DNA of 64,000 nucleotides from Blastococcus sp. TF02-09 (GCF_003319105.1 NZ_QOHH01000008.1:124001-188000), one strand, 5' to 3'; positions 34,326 through 44,833 are shown, counted from the first letter of the stretch. Program-made: numbers and translations. Notes: generated by a model from the letters alone, not told the origin.

Positions 34326-35018
34326 ATGCGCGTAGAGGTGTGGTCCGACGTCGTCTGTCCGTGGTGCTACGTCGGCAAGCGCCGGCTGGAGACCGCCCTG
34401 GAGCGGTTCCCGCACCGCGACCAGGTCGAGGTCGTGTGGCGTTCCTTCCAGCTCGACCCGACCGCCCCCGAGGGCGAGACACACCCGACGCTGCCGGCGC
34501 TGGCCGCCAAGTACGGCGTGCCCGAGGAGCAGATGCGCGAGAACATGCGCGGGCTCGAGGAGCTCGCCGCCGCCGAGGGGCTGGAGTACCACCTGGCCGA
34601 CGGCATCAGCGGCAACACCCTGCTGGCCCACGAGCTGCTGCACCTGGCCGCCGAGCACGACAAGCGCAACGAGCTCAAGGAGCGCCTGCTGCACGCCTAC
34701 TTCGAGGAGCAGCGCTCGGTCTTCGACGTCGAGTCGCTGGTGCCCCTGGCCGTCGAGGTGGGCCTGGACGAGGCCGAGGTGCGCGAGGCGCTGACCGACC
34801 GTCGGTTCCGCGCGGCGGTCAGCGAGGACAGCGCGACGGCGATCGAGCTCGGCGCGCGGGGCGTGCCGTTCTTCGTCGTCGACCGGAAGTACGGCGCCGC
34901 GGGGGCTCAGCCCGCCGAGCAGCTGCTGCAGATCCTACAGCGGGCGTGGGCCGACGCCAACCCGCTGATCACGGTGCCGGCCGCCGACGGCTGCACCGAC
35001 GACACCTGCGCCGTCTGA
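34326..35018 (+). CDS. DsbA-family oxidoreductase (FrnE-like)
   Basis: 230 residues, thioredoxin-like DsbA fold without a signal peptide, so probably cytosolic like FrnE. The active site is C11-P-W-C14 in VCPWCYV. The cis-Pro loop is GARGVPFFVVDRKYGAAGAQP (about 178-198), which is characteristic of FrnE proteins, and the C-terminus carries a second cysteine pair, CTDDTC. It acts as a thiol-disulfide oxidoreductase or isomerase in oxidative stress; the exact substrate is unknown. ATG at 34326. This is the last gene before the accessory region that begins at about 35050. Confidence 0.9.
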   Translation: MRVEVWSDVVCPWCYVGKRRLETALERFPHRDQVEVVWRSFQLDPTAPEGETHPTLPALAAKYGVPEEQMRENMRGLEELAAAEGLEYHLADGISGNTLLAHELLHLAAEHDKRNELKERLLHAYFEEQRSVFDVESLVPLAVEVGLDEAEVREALTDRRFRAAVSEDSATAIELGARGVPFFVVDRKYGAAGAQPAEQLLQILQRAWADANPLITVPAADGCTDDTCAV

Positions 35019-35052
35019 CGCCGGCGCTCATAGCGCAGTGATCACGAGCCGA

Positions 35053-35250
35053 TCAGCCGGGCTGCGGCGCCGAGCGCTTCTCGGCGTAGGCGTTGAGCTT
35101 GCGGACGACGCCGGTCGGAGAACGCTCCGCCGTCGCCAGGCCCACCGCCTCACCGGCATAAAGAGGGGCGTGCGCCGGATTCCTCCTGCGTCGGGCCTTC
35201 GCCACGTGCTGTCGCGAGGCGCCGTGCCGACGAACCCGTCGCTGCGTGGC
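35053..35250 (-). pseudogene. Decayed 3' fragment of a nitronate monooxygenase gene
   Basis: On the minus strand the frame ending at the TGA 35053-35055 reads NPAHAPLYAGEAVGL...TAERS, then VVRKLNAYAEKR, which matches residues DPAHAPLYAGEAVGL..TTERS and VVRELTADAEKA of the intact nitronate monooxygenase at 45873-46838. The fragment also keeps its own stop codon. Upstream of the NPAHAP segment, the GEG.. part reappears in a different frame, so it is decayed. The similar stretch spans about 35073-35250 versus 45911-46085. The rest of the gene (over 250 codons) is absent, with the RHS region immediately beyond it. Confidence 0.8.
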
Positions 35251-35619
35251 TCAAGGCGCAGACGAGCGCTTGTTGGCCCCCTGCAGGCCCTCACGCCTGA
35301 ACCGTTGCATGGGTAGGGAAGTGCCGATCGATCGGCATCGCTCGTGACGTGAAGTCACAGCCGCCTATAGCAGAGTAAATACGCTGTCGAAGGTGTACGC
35401 GGGCGGTCGCGCGTCTGAACAGGGAGTTTGCAAGGAAGCTACTCAGAGTGGGCTCCAGGACACAAGACCTCCGGCGGGCATTCCCGTGCTGGGTAACGTT
35501 TAGATAACGAGACTCCGCCACCCCGTTGCTGCGCTCGACGAGCACGGTTCAGGCTGCCCGCGGTCGCCCACGGAGGGGCAGAAGACCACCGCTGGTCCTT
35601 CTGCCTGTGATGAGGTCTC
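35251..35619. other. AT-richer intergenic region upstream of the LamG-type gene, no gene seen
   Basis: About 370 bp with lower GC and no convincing frame. It ends in the region TAACGTTTAGATAACG (about 35493-35508), which contains an imperfect repeat and a TAGATA that could be part of a -10 box. The stretch probably holds the promoter of the secreted protein gene at 35620 and the left edge of the accessory region. No repeat of the island end was found within it. Confidence 0.4.
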
Positions 35620-38472
35620 GTGTCGTCGACATCGATCCGCAAGCGTGTTGCCGGGCGCTCCGCACTGTCCCTCCGAACGCTCCTCGTGGCCGCGCTTGCC
35701 TGCGGCAGCATGACCGTCGCGATGCCGGCGCAGGCCGCTCCGGCGGCTCCCGCGGCGCCACCTGAGATTGCCGATGCAGAGTCGGCTCCCGACAAGGCGA
35801 CGGCCGCGGCCATCGCGGAGGAGTACGACCACCCGGTCATTGATGACTCGTCCCTGACGGAGACCACCACGGTGGAGGTTTTGCCGGACGGGACCGAGCA
35901 GCTGACCATCTCCGCCGAGCCCGTCCGGGTGCGGCAGGACGACGGCTGGGTTGACGTCTCCACGGAGCTCGCCGAGAAGTCGGACGGGATGCTCGCTCCC
36001 ACGGCATCGCCGGTCCAGGTCGAGTTTTCTCCTGGCGGTACCGGACCGCTCGCTCGCGTGCAGACGACGACGGGCACGTGGATGACGATCGCCTCTCCCT
36101 TGGGCGAGCTGCCCGATGCGGTGGTGGACGACTCATCGGTGACCTATCCAGAGGTCCTCCCCGGCGTCGACCTCCGTCTCACGGCGACCATCAACGGGAT
36201 GACCGAGGTCCTGGTCATCAAGACGCCCGAGGCCGCCGACAACCCCCGCCTCGACGAGGTGCGCTTCGGGATCAGTGGGGCCAAGGTCGCGGACGGCCAG
36301 GCGGCAGAGTCCGCCACGGCCACCGCGCCCGATGGGTCCCAGCTGGTGTCGCCGTCCCCCATGTGGTGGGACTCGGCCGACGGGGGAGACGCCGACGGGC
36401 CCGGTGGTGCGGGCCTCGCTCAGCCCATCGAGGCGCAGAATTCCGCCGCGGCGATCACCGTGGACGCATCGGCGCCCGCGGAAGCGCAGGACGTCACCTA
36501 CCCGGCGTACGTCGACCCGGACTTCACCGGCGGTACCCAGGCCTGGACCCTCGTCGACAGCGCCTACCCGAACGCGTCCTATTGGCTCGGCTCGAACCGC
36601 GGCGCGGACAACCAGGCCCATGTGGGTCACATCAATGCGGCCAACAGCCCCGACGGTCGCGCGCACACCGACCGCACGTTCTGGCAGCTCAAGACCGAGG
36701 GGCTGGCGGGAAAGCACATCCTCAACGCCCACTTCAACACGCAGCAGCTCTACTCGTCTGCGTGCACCAGCAACGTCTACAACCTCTGGTTCACGGGCAT
36801 GGTCGACCCGAACACGACGTGGAACCGGCAGCCGGCTTTCATCGCGCCCGTCTCGAAGACGACGCTCGGGCCGCAGCGCAGCAACTGCGCCCACCAGTAC
36901 GGGGTGGGCCTTGACGCCATGTACGTCGCGAACTGGGCAGCAGGGAACGGCGCCCCCCACGTGACCGTCGGGCTGACTGCGGACAACGAGGGCGACTGGA
37001 CGTCGTGGCGCAGGTTCACCTCGGGCGCGTCGATGACCGTCCGCTACAATACGCCCCCGGGGACGCCGTGGGGCATGAACACCGCGGGCCAAGGGTGCGC
37101 GACCACCGGCCCCGGTCCCGTCCTGCGCCACAACGACGTCAACAAAATTTCTCTCGCGGTGCTGGCATCCGACTGGGACCCCGGAGGTGTGACAGTCGTC
37201 TTCTGGGTACAGGATTCCGCCGGTAGGAGTGTGATCCCGGCCAACCCGTACGACTTTATCAACGCCGGCACGAAACAGAACGGCGTGTTCGACGTCAAGG
37301 TCCCGGACGGCCTTCCCGACGGCTCGTATCGGTGGCTCTCGCAGGCGGTCGACGGGATCGACTCGTCTGGCTTCTCCCCGTACTGCTACTTCCAGATCCG
37401 CAATGCCGCACCGGCTGCTCCGGTGCTCACTGCAACGGTCCCGACGACCACCATCGTAAGCGTCGGCACGCCCATGACGGTCACGCTCGCGCAACGATCG
37501 GCTGCAGACAACGTGGTGGGCTTCGCCTGGAAGTGGGGAACCTCGGCGAACGCGCCGACGTACACGGCGCTTCCGGCCTGCGGCAGCGACAGCCAGGCTG
37601 GCGGCATCCACTACGTCTGCGGTTCGACGGCGACGATCACGGTGGCGCCGGTGGATGCCCCGGTGGGAGAGCTGACCGTCTGGGCGTTCGGAGAAGCCAA
37701 GGCCCGATCGGCCCCGACGACCCTGAGGTGGTCGACGATGGCCCAGAGTCCGGACAACCTCTACGCGACGGCGCACCAGTGGACCACTGATGCAGGTGGT
37801 CCCGTTCCGTTGGCCGAGTGTGATTCGACCAGCACGCCGGTCAACTGTGTAGCGGACAACAATCCCCACCCCGACAGGGCTACGGGCCAATACCCGATAG
37901 CCGTTCCCGAGGGCGTCACGCTCGGCGCGGAGGGCACGCTCAACTTTGCGTCCACGGCCAAGACGCCCATGATGAGCGCACCGGGCGTCGTGGTGGACAC
38001 CACCAAGAGCTTCACGGTCGGCGGGTGGATGACGCCGACCGTGGCCAGCACCCTCCACCAGACGGCAATCTCCGAGCGCGGACAGACGAGCTCCGGCTTT
38101 TCTCTCCAGCTCACCCCAGAGCGGAAATGGTCCTTCGTCGTGAGCGCAACGACGCAGAACAACGCCGGGCGGGCGACAGTCGGCACGCCAATCACTCTCG
38201 GAGTGCCGGTGTATGTCACTGGCGTCTACGACGCGATCAACCACGAACTTCGCGTTTATCAGAACGGCGTACTTTCGGCCACCCGGGCTTACCGGCAACC
38301 CGCCGGTCCGACGGCGAGCCTCGGGTTCACGCTCGGCTCGGGCTTTGCCAACGGGGTGGCAGGCGACTTCTACACCGGCAGGATCGGCAACCCATTCGTG
38401 GTCCAGGGGGTGCTCACCCCACAGCAGATTCAGGACGTGAGTTCCGGGGGCTTCTTTCCCGGGCTCGACTGA
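35620..38472 (+). CDS. Secreted protein with C-terminal LamG-like domain
   Basis: 950 residues with a signal peptide (about 1-39). The N-terminal half (about 45-330) has a beta-rich pattern with LPDGTEQLTISAEPVRVRQDDGWVDV, seen in large actinobacterial surface proteins. Residues about 330-470 resemble a second beta domain with Trp and Cys residues. About 770-945 is a LamG-like concanavalin fold (SFTVGGWM, FSLQLTPERKWSFVV, YVTGVYDAINHELRVYQNG). This arrangement often precedes RHS-type proteins in actinobacteria. Role is unknown; it may be a carrier or wall-binding partner of the following RHS protein. The GTG at 35620 is followed directly by the signal. Confidence 0.72.
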   Translation: MSSTSIRKRVAGRSALSLRTLLVAALACGSMTVAMPAQAAPAAPAAPPEIADAESAPDKATAAAIAEEYDHPVIDDSSLTETTTVEVLPDGTEQLTISAEPVRVRQDDGWVDVSTELAEKSDGMLAPTASPVQVEFSPGGTGPLARVQTTTGTWMTIASPLGELPDAVVDDSSVTYPEVLPGVDLRLTATINGMTEVLVIKTPEAADNPRLDEVRFGISGAKVADGQAAESATATAPDGSQLVSPSPMWWDSADGGDADGPGGAGLAQPIEAQNSAAAITVDASAPAEAQDVTYPAYVDPDFTGGTQAWTLVDSAYPNASYWLGSNRGADNQAHVGHINAANSPDGRAHTDRTFWQLKTEGLAGKHILNAHFNTQQLYSSACTSNVYNLWFTGMVDPNTTWNRQPAFIAPVSKTTLGPQRSNCAHQYGVGLDAMYVANWAAGNGAPHVTVGLTADNEGDWTSWRRFTSGASMTVRYNTPPGTPWGMNTAGQGCATTGPGPVLRHNDVNKISLAVLASDWDPGGVTVVFWVQDSAGRSVIPANPYDFINAGTKQNGVFDVKVPDGLPDGSYRWLSQAVDGIDSSGFSPYCYFQIRNAAPAAPVLTATVPTTTIVSVGTPMTVTLAQRSAADNVVGFAWKWGTSANAPTYTALPACGSDSQAGGIHYVCGSTATITVAPVDAPVGELTVWAFGEAKARSAPTTLRWSTMAQSPDNLYATAHQWTTDAGGPVPLAECDSTSTPVNCVADNNPHPDRATGQYPIAVPEGVTLGAEGTLNFASTAKTPMMSAPGVVVDTTKSFTVGGWMTPTVASTLHQTAISERGQTSSGFSLQLTPERKWSFVVSATTQNNAGRATVGTPITLGVPVYVTGVYDAINHELRVYQNGVLSATRAYRQPAGPTASLGFTLGSGFANGVAGDFYTGRIGNPFVVQGVLTPQQIQDVSSGGFFPGLD

Positions 38473-38518
38473 CGACCTTCGCCACTTCACCCGCGCACCA
38501 GCCTCCCTGAGGAGTTCT

Positions 38519-41500
38519 GTGTCCAGTTCCAGTGTTCGCCCGGCCGCCCGAACGCGGGTCGCGCTGCGCTTGGTCACGGCCGCAGGAATCAGCCTCGCGC
38601 TGACTATCGGCGTGGTCTCCGCTACGTCGCCCGCATCGGCCGCTCCGCCCGGACCCCCGAAGCCCTACCTCGGCAAGGTGGTCCAGGGGCAGGAGTGGGA
38701 GCCGGGTGCGGCACCCGACAAGGTGAACTCCTCGGTCGTACCGCCGCGGACCGCACTCGAGGGCAGCCGCACGGAGGTGAGCCTCAAGCAGCCCGGCCGC
38801 CCCGCTAAGGGACCGCAGACGCGGACGACCGAGCCGGGCAGCGCCCCACCGGCCGTCGTCACGGGGGAATGGCAGGAGGTCGGCGGCGGGCTGGCCATCG
38901 CGCCCGCCAGCCCGGTTGACGGCGCCGCCTCGGACGAGCCGGACGACACGGCGGTCACCGTCGAGGTCCTGAACCCTGAGCAGGGCAAGAAGTACGTGGC
39001 CCAGGGGGTCGCGCTGCGACTGAGTCGCACGGACAAGGGCGACAGCGATCCGGTCGCTGTGCGCGTGCCCAACTCGGTTCTCGCAGGCATGTTCGCCGCC
39101 GACTACGCCGGGCGCGTCCGCTGGGTGCAGTACCCCGACAACGGGCGCGCCCCCGGTGCGGACCAGCAGCCCGTGCCCACCGGGATCAGTGGTGAGGACA
39201 CCATCGTCTCTCCGTCGCTGGCCGGCGCCTCGACGATTATGCTCGCGGCGACCAGCTCGGCGACGTCGTCGAGCGGGACCGGCGACTTCGGTGCCACCAG
39301 TCTCTCGCCGGCCTCCGAATGGGACGTCTCCGCCCAGACCGGCGGTTTCGCCTGGTCCTACCCGCTGCGTGTACCACCGGCGGCGGCCGGCCCCTCGCCG
39401 TCGCTGGCGCTGGACTACAACTCGCAGCGCGTCGACGGCAAGACCGGATCGACGAACAACCAGCCCTCGGCCGTAGGCGAGGGCTGGGACCTCTCCGGCG
39501 GCGGCTTCATCGAGCGTGCCTACGTCCCCTGTTCCTTGGACAGCGGCTCGTCGGGCCCGGTGACCACCTCCGGCGATCTCTGCTGGAAGACCGACAACGC
39601 CGTGCTCAGCATGGGCGGGCAGTCCGGTCGCCTGGTGCGCGACAACGCGACCGGGATCTGGAAGCTGCAGAACGACGACGGTTCGCGGCTCGAGAAGCTC
39701 ACCGGCGCCGGTAACGGCGCGCTGGGCGGCGAGCACTGGCGCCTGACGACCACCGACGGAACGCAGTACTTCTTCGGTCTCAACCAGCTGCCGGGCTGGT
39801 CGGCGGGCAAGGCCACCACTAACTCGGCGTGGACCACGCCGGTCTACGGCAACGACGCGGGCGAGCCCTGCAACGCCGGCACCTTCGCGGCATCGTCCTG
39901 CACGCAGGCGTGGCGCTGGAACCTGGACTACGTCGTCGACACGCACAGCAACGCCAGCGCCTACTACTACACGGCCGAGACCAACCGGTACGCGCAGAAC
40001 CGCTCCGGCGCGACGCCCTACGTGCGCGGGGGTCAGCTGGACCGCATCGAGTACGGCCTGACCGCGAGCACCGTGTACGCGGCGAACGGCGCGAGCGACA
40101 AGGTGCTCTTCGGCTACGCGGACCGGTGTGCATCGAGCACCGGGTGCGTCAGCACCAACCCCACCAACTGGCCCGACGTCCCGTGGGATCAGAACTGCAC
40201 GGCCGCGCCCTGCACGCAGCTGTCCCCGAGCTTCTGGACGACGACAAGGCTCAGCACGGTGACCACGCAGTACTGGACCGGGAGCGCCTACGCCGGGGTG
40301 GACACCTGGACGCTCAAGCACTCGTTCCCCGACCCCGGGGACGGGACGAGCGCGGCCCTGTGGCTCGCCTCGATCGGTCACTCGGGAACGGCCGGTGGTA
40401 CCGCGGTCACGGTGCCCGACGTGAAGTTCGCCGGAGTGCCGCTGCAGAACCGCGTCTGGGCCATCGACGGGCTGGCGCCGCTGGACAAGTACCGCATTTC
40501 GTCGATCTCGACCGAGACCGGTGCCGTCATCTCGGTCAACTACTCGGCTCAGGACTGCGCCCCGACCGAGGTTGCCGCCATCCTGGCCAACGCTCCTGCG
40601 AACAACCGGCGCTGCTTCCCGCAGTGGTGGGCGCCGCAGACGACGCCGCCACAACCGGCGAAGCAGGACCTCTTTCACACCTACGTGGTGACGTCGGTCC
40701 TCGCCGACCCGCGCACCGGCGGCTCGAACTCGGCCGTCCAGCACACGAACTACGTCTACACCGGCACGCCGGCCTGGCGGTACGACAACTCCCCGCTCAC
40801 CCCGGAGAACCGGCGGACCTGGTCCACCTACGCCGGCTACAACTCGGTGGAGGTCCGGGTCGGCGACGCGAACAAGCCGGCCGCCCAGCAGACCACCGCC
40901 TACACGTTCTTCCGGGGCATGGACGGCGACCGCGCGTCCACCGGCGGGGGCGCCAAGGCCGCGTCGGTCGGTGCCAGCGACGGGTCCAGCGTTCCTGACT
41001 CGCTGTGGCTCGCCGGGAGCGTTCGCGAGGCCCGGGTGCTGAACGGTGTGGGTGGGGCCGTGGTGTCGAGCACCGTCAACACGCCGTGGGCGTCGGCCGT
41101 CACCGCGAACGACGGGGTCAACACCGCCCGGATGGTTGCAGACGGCAGCGTCGTCACCAGCGAGCCGCTCTCCACCGGCGGCACCCGCCGCACAGAGACG
41201 CGGTCGTCCTACGACGCCTTCGGGCGAGCGGTGCAAGTCGAGGCGATCACCCCCGACGCCGGTACGACGTGCGCCCGGACGAGCTACGCCACGAACACCG
41301 GCGCCTGGCTCCTCGACTTCCCGTCCGAGGCGACCCTCGTCGGAAAGCCCTGCTTGGTCGCACCGAGCTACCCAGCGGACGCGATCTCGGCTGCCCGCAC
41401 CTTCTACGACGGTGGGGCGCTCGGCGCTCCGCCGGTGAAGGGCGACGCGACGTCCACGCAGGTGGCCAAGGCCTACACGGGGAGCACCGCTGCCACCGCC

Positions 41501-44500
41501 GTGTGGCTGACGACGTCGACCGCCTCGTACGACTCCCTGGGCCGGGTCACCTCCGTCACCGACCCGAGGGCCGGCCTGAACCGCACCACGACTACGGCCT
41601 ACACGCCCGCTGCCGGCGGCCCGCTCACCAAGACGGTAGTCACCAACCCGCTGGGCTGGACGACGACGACCACGGTGAACCCGGCGTGGGGCCTCGAGAC
41701 GTCTGTCACGGACCAGAACGGACGCATCACCTCCGCGACGTACGACTCCCTCGGCCGACGGGCCGCCGTGTGGACGCCCGGTCGCCCGCAGGCGTCCAAT
41801 CCCACACCGACCGTTGCCTTTGGGTACACCGTGTCGACGACCGCGCCGTTGGCCGTCTCGACGACACGGCTGACGCCGATCGGGACCGTGACCGGTTGGG
41901 CCCTCTACGACGGACTCGGTCGTCCACGGCAGACCCAGGAGAGCGCTCCCGGCGGCGGCACCGTCGTCGCCGACACCTACTACGACGCCGCCGGCCGCGA
42001 CTACCAGCAGAACCAGCCGTACTACACGACGTCGGTCGAGCCCTCGGGCACCCTCTTCGTACCGACGACGACGATCTCAGGACAGCAGCTCCGCACCTAC
42101 GACGGCGCCGGCCGGGTGCTCACCGATCAGCAGTGGGTCAACGAGGTGAAGGCGTGGCAGACCTCGTTCTCCCACCTCGGCGCCGATCGGGTGGACACCA
42201 CGCCGCCGGCGGGCGGTACTCCGACCACCACGCTGACCGACAGCGCAGGCAACATGACGAGGCTGATCGAGTACCAGGCGGCGTCCCCGTCGCCGACGGC
42301 GCAGCAGACGGCGACCACCTACCGGTACGACGCCGCCGGGCGCCGGACCGGGATGACCGACGCGGCCGGCAACGTGTGGACCTGGACGTTCGACACCCTC
42401 GGCCGCCAGGTCACGGCGAACGATCCCGACTCGGGCACCACGGTCATCGCCTACGACGACGCCGACCGTGCGGTGAGCACCACCGACGCGAGCGGCGCGA
42501 CGGTGGCATCCACCTACGACGCCCTTGACCGCAAGGTCGCCCAGCGGCAGGGAACGGCCTCCGGCCCGCTGCTCGCCGACTGGACCTTCGACACCCTGAG
42601 CAAGGGCCAGTTGACCCGGTCGTCGAGCTACGTGGGGTCGACGGCGACCGCGCCAGGGACGGCCTACACGCAGGCAGTCACCGGCTATGACGTGGCGGGG
42701 CGGCCCACGGGCAACTCGACCACACTGCCGGCGGGAACCGCGCTGTCAGGCACCTACACGACGTCTGTCACGTACGCGCAGGACGGTTCCATCGAGCAGG
42801 TGTCCAAGCCGGCCATGGGTGGAATTGCGGCGGAGACGCTCAAGTACTCCTACGGCGGGCTCGGCAACATCGCCAGCTTCACCGGAACCATCTCCGGCAG
42901 CTCGTTCACCTACGCAGGCGGCATCACCTACACGTACCTGGGCAAGGTGGCCCAGTACGGGCAGTCGCGGGCGAGCCAGTACTTCTACCGCACATTCACC
43001 TTCGCCGACGGCACCAATCGGCTGACCCAGCAGTCCGGTATCGCGAGCCGGACGACGAACACGGTCACGTCCGATCGGAAGTACAGCTATGACCACGCCG
43101 GCAACGTCACCGCGGTCAGTACCGGCGCGGACGGTGTCGCTGCAGACAATCAGTGCTTCAGCTACGACCGCCTGGGCAGCCTCACGGAAGCGTGGACGCC
43201 GTCGAGCGGAAACTGCTCTCTGCCTCCCTCGGTCACTGGTCTAGGTGGACCTGCGCCTTACTGGAACAGCTACGTGGTGGACCCCGCCTCGAGAAACCGC
43301 ATGTCGGTGACCAAGCACTCTGTGAGCGGTGGGGCGGACACGACGGATACCTATGCCTACCCGGCGGCCGGTCAGCCACGTCCGCACGCCGTCCAGTCGG
43401 TGACCCGGAAGACGGGGACCGCGACGACCACGAGCACCTATGGCTGGGACGGCGTCGGGCGCACCACGAGCCGTCCGGGTCAGACTCTCGACTACGACGC
43501 CCGCGGCAACCTCGGGTCGGTCACCGTGACGGCCGACGGCAAGAAGCAGACCAACGTGTACGACGCGGATGGCAACCTGCTCGTTCAGAGCGACCCGACG
43601 AACGGCGCCACGGCCTTCATTGGGGACACACAACTCCGGGTGGCTCCTGGTGGGAGCACTGCCTCGGCGAGCCGGACGTACTCGTTCAACGGCGTCGCGG
43701 TGGCCGAACGCAACGCCACCGCCGGCGTTGCCGGGTCGACCCTGTTCTTCCTGGATGCGGACCCGCTGGGTACCGCGACGGTGGAGGTCCGGGCTACCGA
43801 CGGTCAGGTGACGCGGCGCTTCCAGGACCCGTTCGGGGTCGCTCGCGGCGCCGCGGTCACGTGGTCGAGCGCGCGCGGATACCTGAACGCACCGGCGTCG
43901 CCCTTCAGCGGTCTCACGCAACTGGGTGCGCGTGCCTACGACCCCTCACTCGGTCGCTTCCTCACCGTCGATCCGCTCCTGACGGTGACCAATCCCGGAT
44001 CACTCTCCGCCTACGCGTATGCCGACAACAGCCCAGTCACCAAATCCGACCCGAGCGGACTGGAGCCCATGATGCCGGGTTGCGGAGGTGACGCCGCTTG
44101 TCGCAATTGGCATTACACGGGCCGCGGTAAGCCTGCCCCAGCGGCGCCGACCCGACCCCGACCTATTTCGCCAGTCAGCAGCACGAGCGCAGCGGAGCGC
44201 TCCATTCCCCGCGCCATAGTGCCTGCCGTAAAGCGGTCATCGCCTATAGGCACCAGCGCCAATGCGCGGGAACAATGGGTCGTATACCAGAACGGGGGTA
44301 TGCCCCGGATCGGGCCCTCGTACAACCCCGAACCGGGCGAGGTCATGAGAACCTTGGGCGAGCTCTCAGGCTTCACTGATGCCGTCAACTGCCTTACAAG
44401 CCCTTCGAAGGCTGGATGCGCACTAGCCGCCGTTTCCTTCGTGCCGGGTGGAGGGTTTGTCAAGGGCGGCATCAATGGAGTCAGGGCGGGTCGCACCTTA

Positions 44501-44833
44501 AGGGCCGCGAGTGGTGAAGGGGACGACCTGACCCGTTTATACCGCGCTGTTGAACCTGCAGAGTTTAGAGACCTTGTGGGCTCGGGAACCTATAGGTCAG
44601 CTCCCGGCGGCACGGAGGGGAAGTACTTCTTCCCGACCAAAGACCAGGCCGAGCACTTCTCGAATCTGATGGGCAAAACGGGAAGAGGCCCGTACTGCAT
44701 TACGTCGGGTTGCATCCCTAGGTCTACGCTTGACGGCATCGAAACGATCAGTCCCGCAGGTGAGGGGACGGCATACTTCATTCCGGAGGAACTATTGCCG
44801 CAATTTAGGGACATCATCGTTCATGGCCCGTAG
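38519..44833 (+). CDS. Secreted RHS/YD-repeat polymorphic toxin
   Basis: 2104 residues. A signal peptide (about 1-40) is followed by a Pro/Gly-rich region, then an RHS shell beginning near residue 265 (SPASEWDVSAQTGGFAWSYP) and carrying YD repeats from about 1004, such as YDSLGRVTSV, YDGLGRPRQTQ and YDAAGRDYQQ. The RHS core ends with GRFLTVDP (about 1812) and DPSGL (about 1844). A pretoxin linker follows, then a separate C-terminal module from about residue 2004 (LTRLYRAVEPAEF to the end). The final segment has visibly lower GC than the shell, as expected for exchangeable toxin tips. GTG at 38519 has GAGGAG at 38508-38513. Confidence 0.88.
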   Translation: MSSSSVRPAARTRVALRLVTAAGISLALTIGVVSATSPASAAPPGPPKPYLGKVVQGQEWEPGAAPDKVNSSVVPPRTALEGSRTEVSLKQPGRPAKGPQTRTTEPGSAPPAVVTGEWQEVGGGLAIAPASPVDGAASDEPDDTAVTVEVLNPEQGKKYVAQGVALRLSRTDKGDSDPVAVRVPNSVLAGMFAADYAGRVRWVQYPDNGRAPGADQQPVPTGISGEDTIVSPSLAGASTIMLAATSSATSSSGTGDFGATSLSPASEWDVSAQTGGFAWSYPLRVPPAAAGPSPSLALDYNSQRVDGKTGSTNNQPSAVGEGWDLSGGGFIERAYVPCSLDSGSSGPVTTSGDLCWKTDNAVLSMGGQSGRLVRDNATGIWKLQNDDGSRLEKLTGAGNGALGGEHWRLTTTDGTQYFFGLNQLPGWSAGKATTNSAWTTPVYGNDAGEPCNAGTFAASSCTQAWRWNLDYVVDTHSNASAYYYTAETNRYAQNRSGATPYVRGGQLDRIEYGLTASTVYAANGASDKVLFGYADRCASSTGCVSTNPTNWPDVPWDQNCTAAPCTQLSPSFWTTTRLSTVTTQYWTGSAYAGVDTWTLKHSFPDPGDGTSAALWLASIGHSGTAGGTAVTVPDVKFAGVPLQNRVWAIDGLAPLDKYRISSISTETGAVISVNYSAQDCAPTEVAAILANAPANNRRCFPQWWAPQTTPPQPAKQDLFHTYVVTSVLADPRTGGSNSAVQHTNYVYTGTPAWRYDNSPLTPENRRTWSTYAGYNSVEVRVGDANKPAAQQTTAYTFFRGMDGDRASTGGGAKAASVGASDGSSVPDSLWLAGSVREARVLNGVGGAVVSSTVNTPWASAVTANDGVNTARMVADGSVVTSEPLSTGGTRRTETRSSYDAFGRAVQVEAITPDAGTTCARTSYATNTGAWLLDFPSEATLVGKPCLVAPSYPADAISAARTFYDGGALGAPPVKGDATSTQVAKAYTGSTAATAVWLTTSTASYDSLGRVTSVTDPRAGLNRTTTTAYTPAAGGPLTKTVVTNPLGWTTTTTVNPAWGLETSVTDQNGRITSATYDSLGRRAAVWTPGRPQASNPTPTVAFGYTVSTTAPLAVSTTRLTPIGTVTGWALYDGLGRPRQTQESAPGGGTVVADTYYDAAGRDYQQNQPYYTTSVEPSGTLFVPTTTISGQQLRTYDGAGRVLTDQQWVNEVKAWQTSFSHLGADRVDTTPPAGGTPTTTLTDSAGNMTRLIEYQAASPSPTAQQTATTYRYDAAGRRTGMTDAAGNVWTWTFDTLGRQVTANDPDSGTTVIAYDDADRAVSTTDASGATVASTYDALDRKVAQRQGTASGPLLADWTFDTLSKGQLTRSSSYVGSTATAPGTAYTQAVTGYDVAGRPTGNSTTLPAGTALSGTYTTSVTYAQDGSIEQVSKPAMGGIAAETLKYSYGGLGNIASFTGTISGSSFTYAGGITYTYLGKVAQYGQSRASQYFYRTFTFADGTNRLTQQSGIASRTTNTVTSDRKYSYDHAGNVTAVSTGADGVAADNQCFSYDRLGSLTEAWTPSSGNCSLPPSVTGLGGPAPYWNSYVVDPASRNRMSVTKHSVSGGADTTDTYAYPAAGQPRPHAVQSVTRKTGTATTTSTYGWDGVGRTTSRPGQTLDYDARGNLGSVTVTADGKKQTNVYDADGNLLVQSDPTNGATAFIGDTQLRVAPGGSTASASRTYSFNGVAVAERNATAGVAGSTLFFLDADPLGTATVEVRATDGQVTRRFQDPFGVARGAAVTWSSARGYLNAPASPFSGLTQLGARAYDPSLGRFLTVDPLLTVTNPGSLSAYAYADNSPVTKSDPSGLEPMMPGCGGDAACRNWHYTGRGKPAPAAPTRPRPISPVSSTSAAERSIPRAIVPAVKRSSPIGTSANAREQWVVYQNGGMPRIGPSYNPEPGEVMRTLGELSGFTDAVNCLTSPSKAGCALAAVSFVPGGGFVKGGINGVRAGRTLRAASGEGDDLTRLYRAVEPAEFRDLVGSGTYRSAPGGTEGKYFFPTKDQAEHFSNLMGKTGRGPYCITSGCIPRSTLDGIETISPAGEGTAYFIPEELLPQFRDIIVHGP
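44528..44833 (+). other. C-terminal toxin module of the RHS protein (putative ART-like)
   Basis: About 100 residues forming the tip of the RHS protein. The pattern LYRAVEPAEF.DLVGSGTYR, then GKYFFPTKDQAEHFSNLMGK, and Cys residues in CITSGC is reminiscent of ADP-ribosyltransferase-like toxin folds, with a first-strand Arg and a Phe/Tyr region. I could not identify a definite catalytic Glu pair, so this is a guess by shape. A structural prediction or profile search would test it. The adjacent 44823-45140 gene is the obvious immunity candidate. Confidence 0.4.

Noticed and set aside
36133-38577. Long minus-strand frame over the LamG-type gene
   Set aside because: Arg/Val/Gly-rich shadow frame of the plus-strand secreted protein; no recognisable domain.
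38414-41236. 940-codon minus-strand frame over the RHS gene
   Set aside because: Shadow of the RHS gene; the RHS reading gives YD repeats and an obvious signal peptide.
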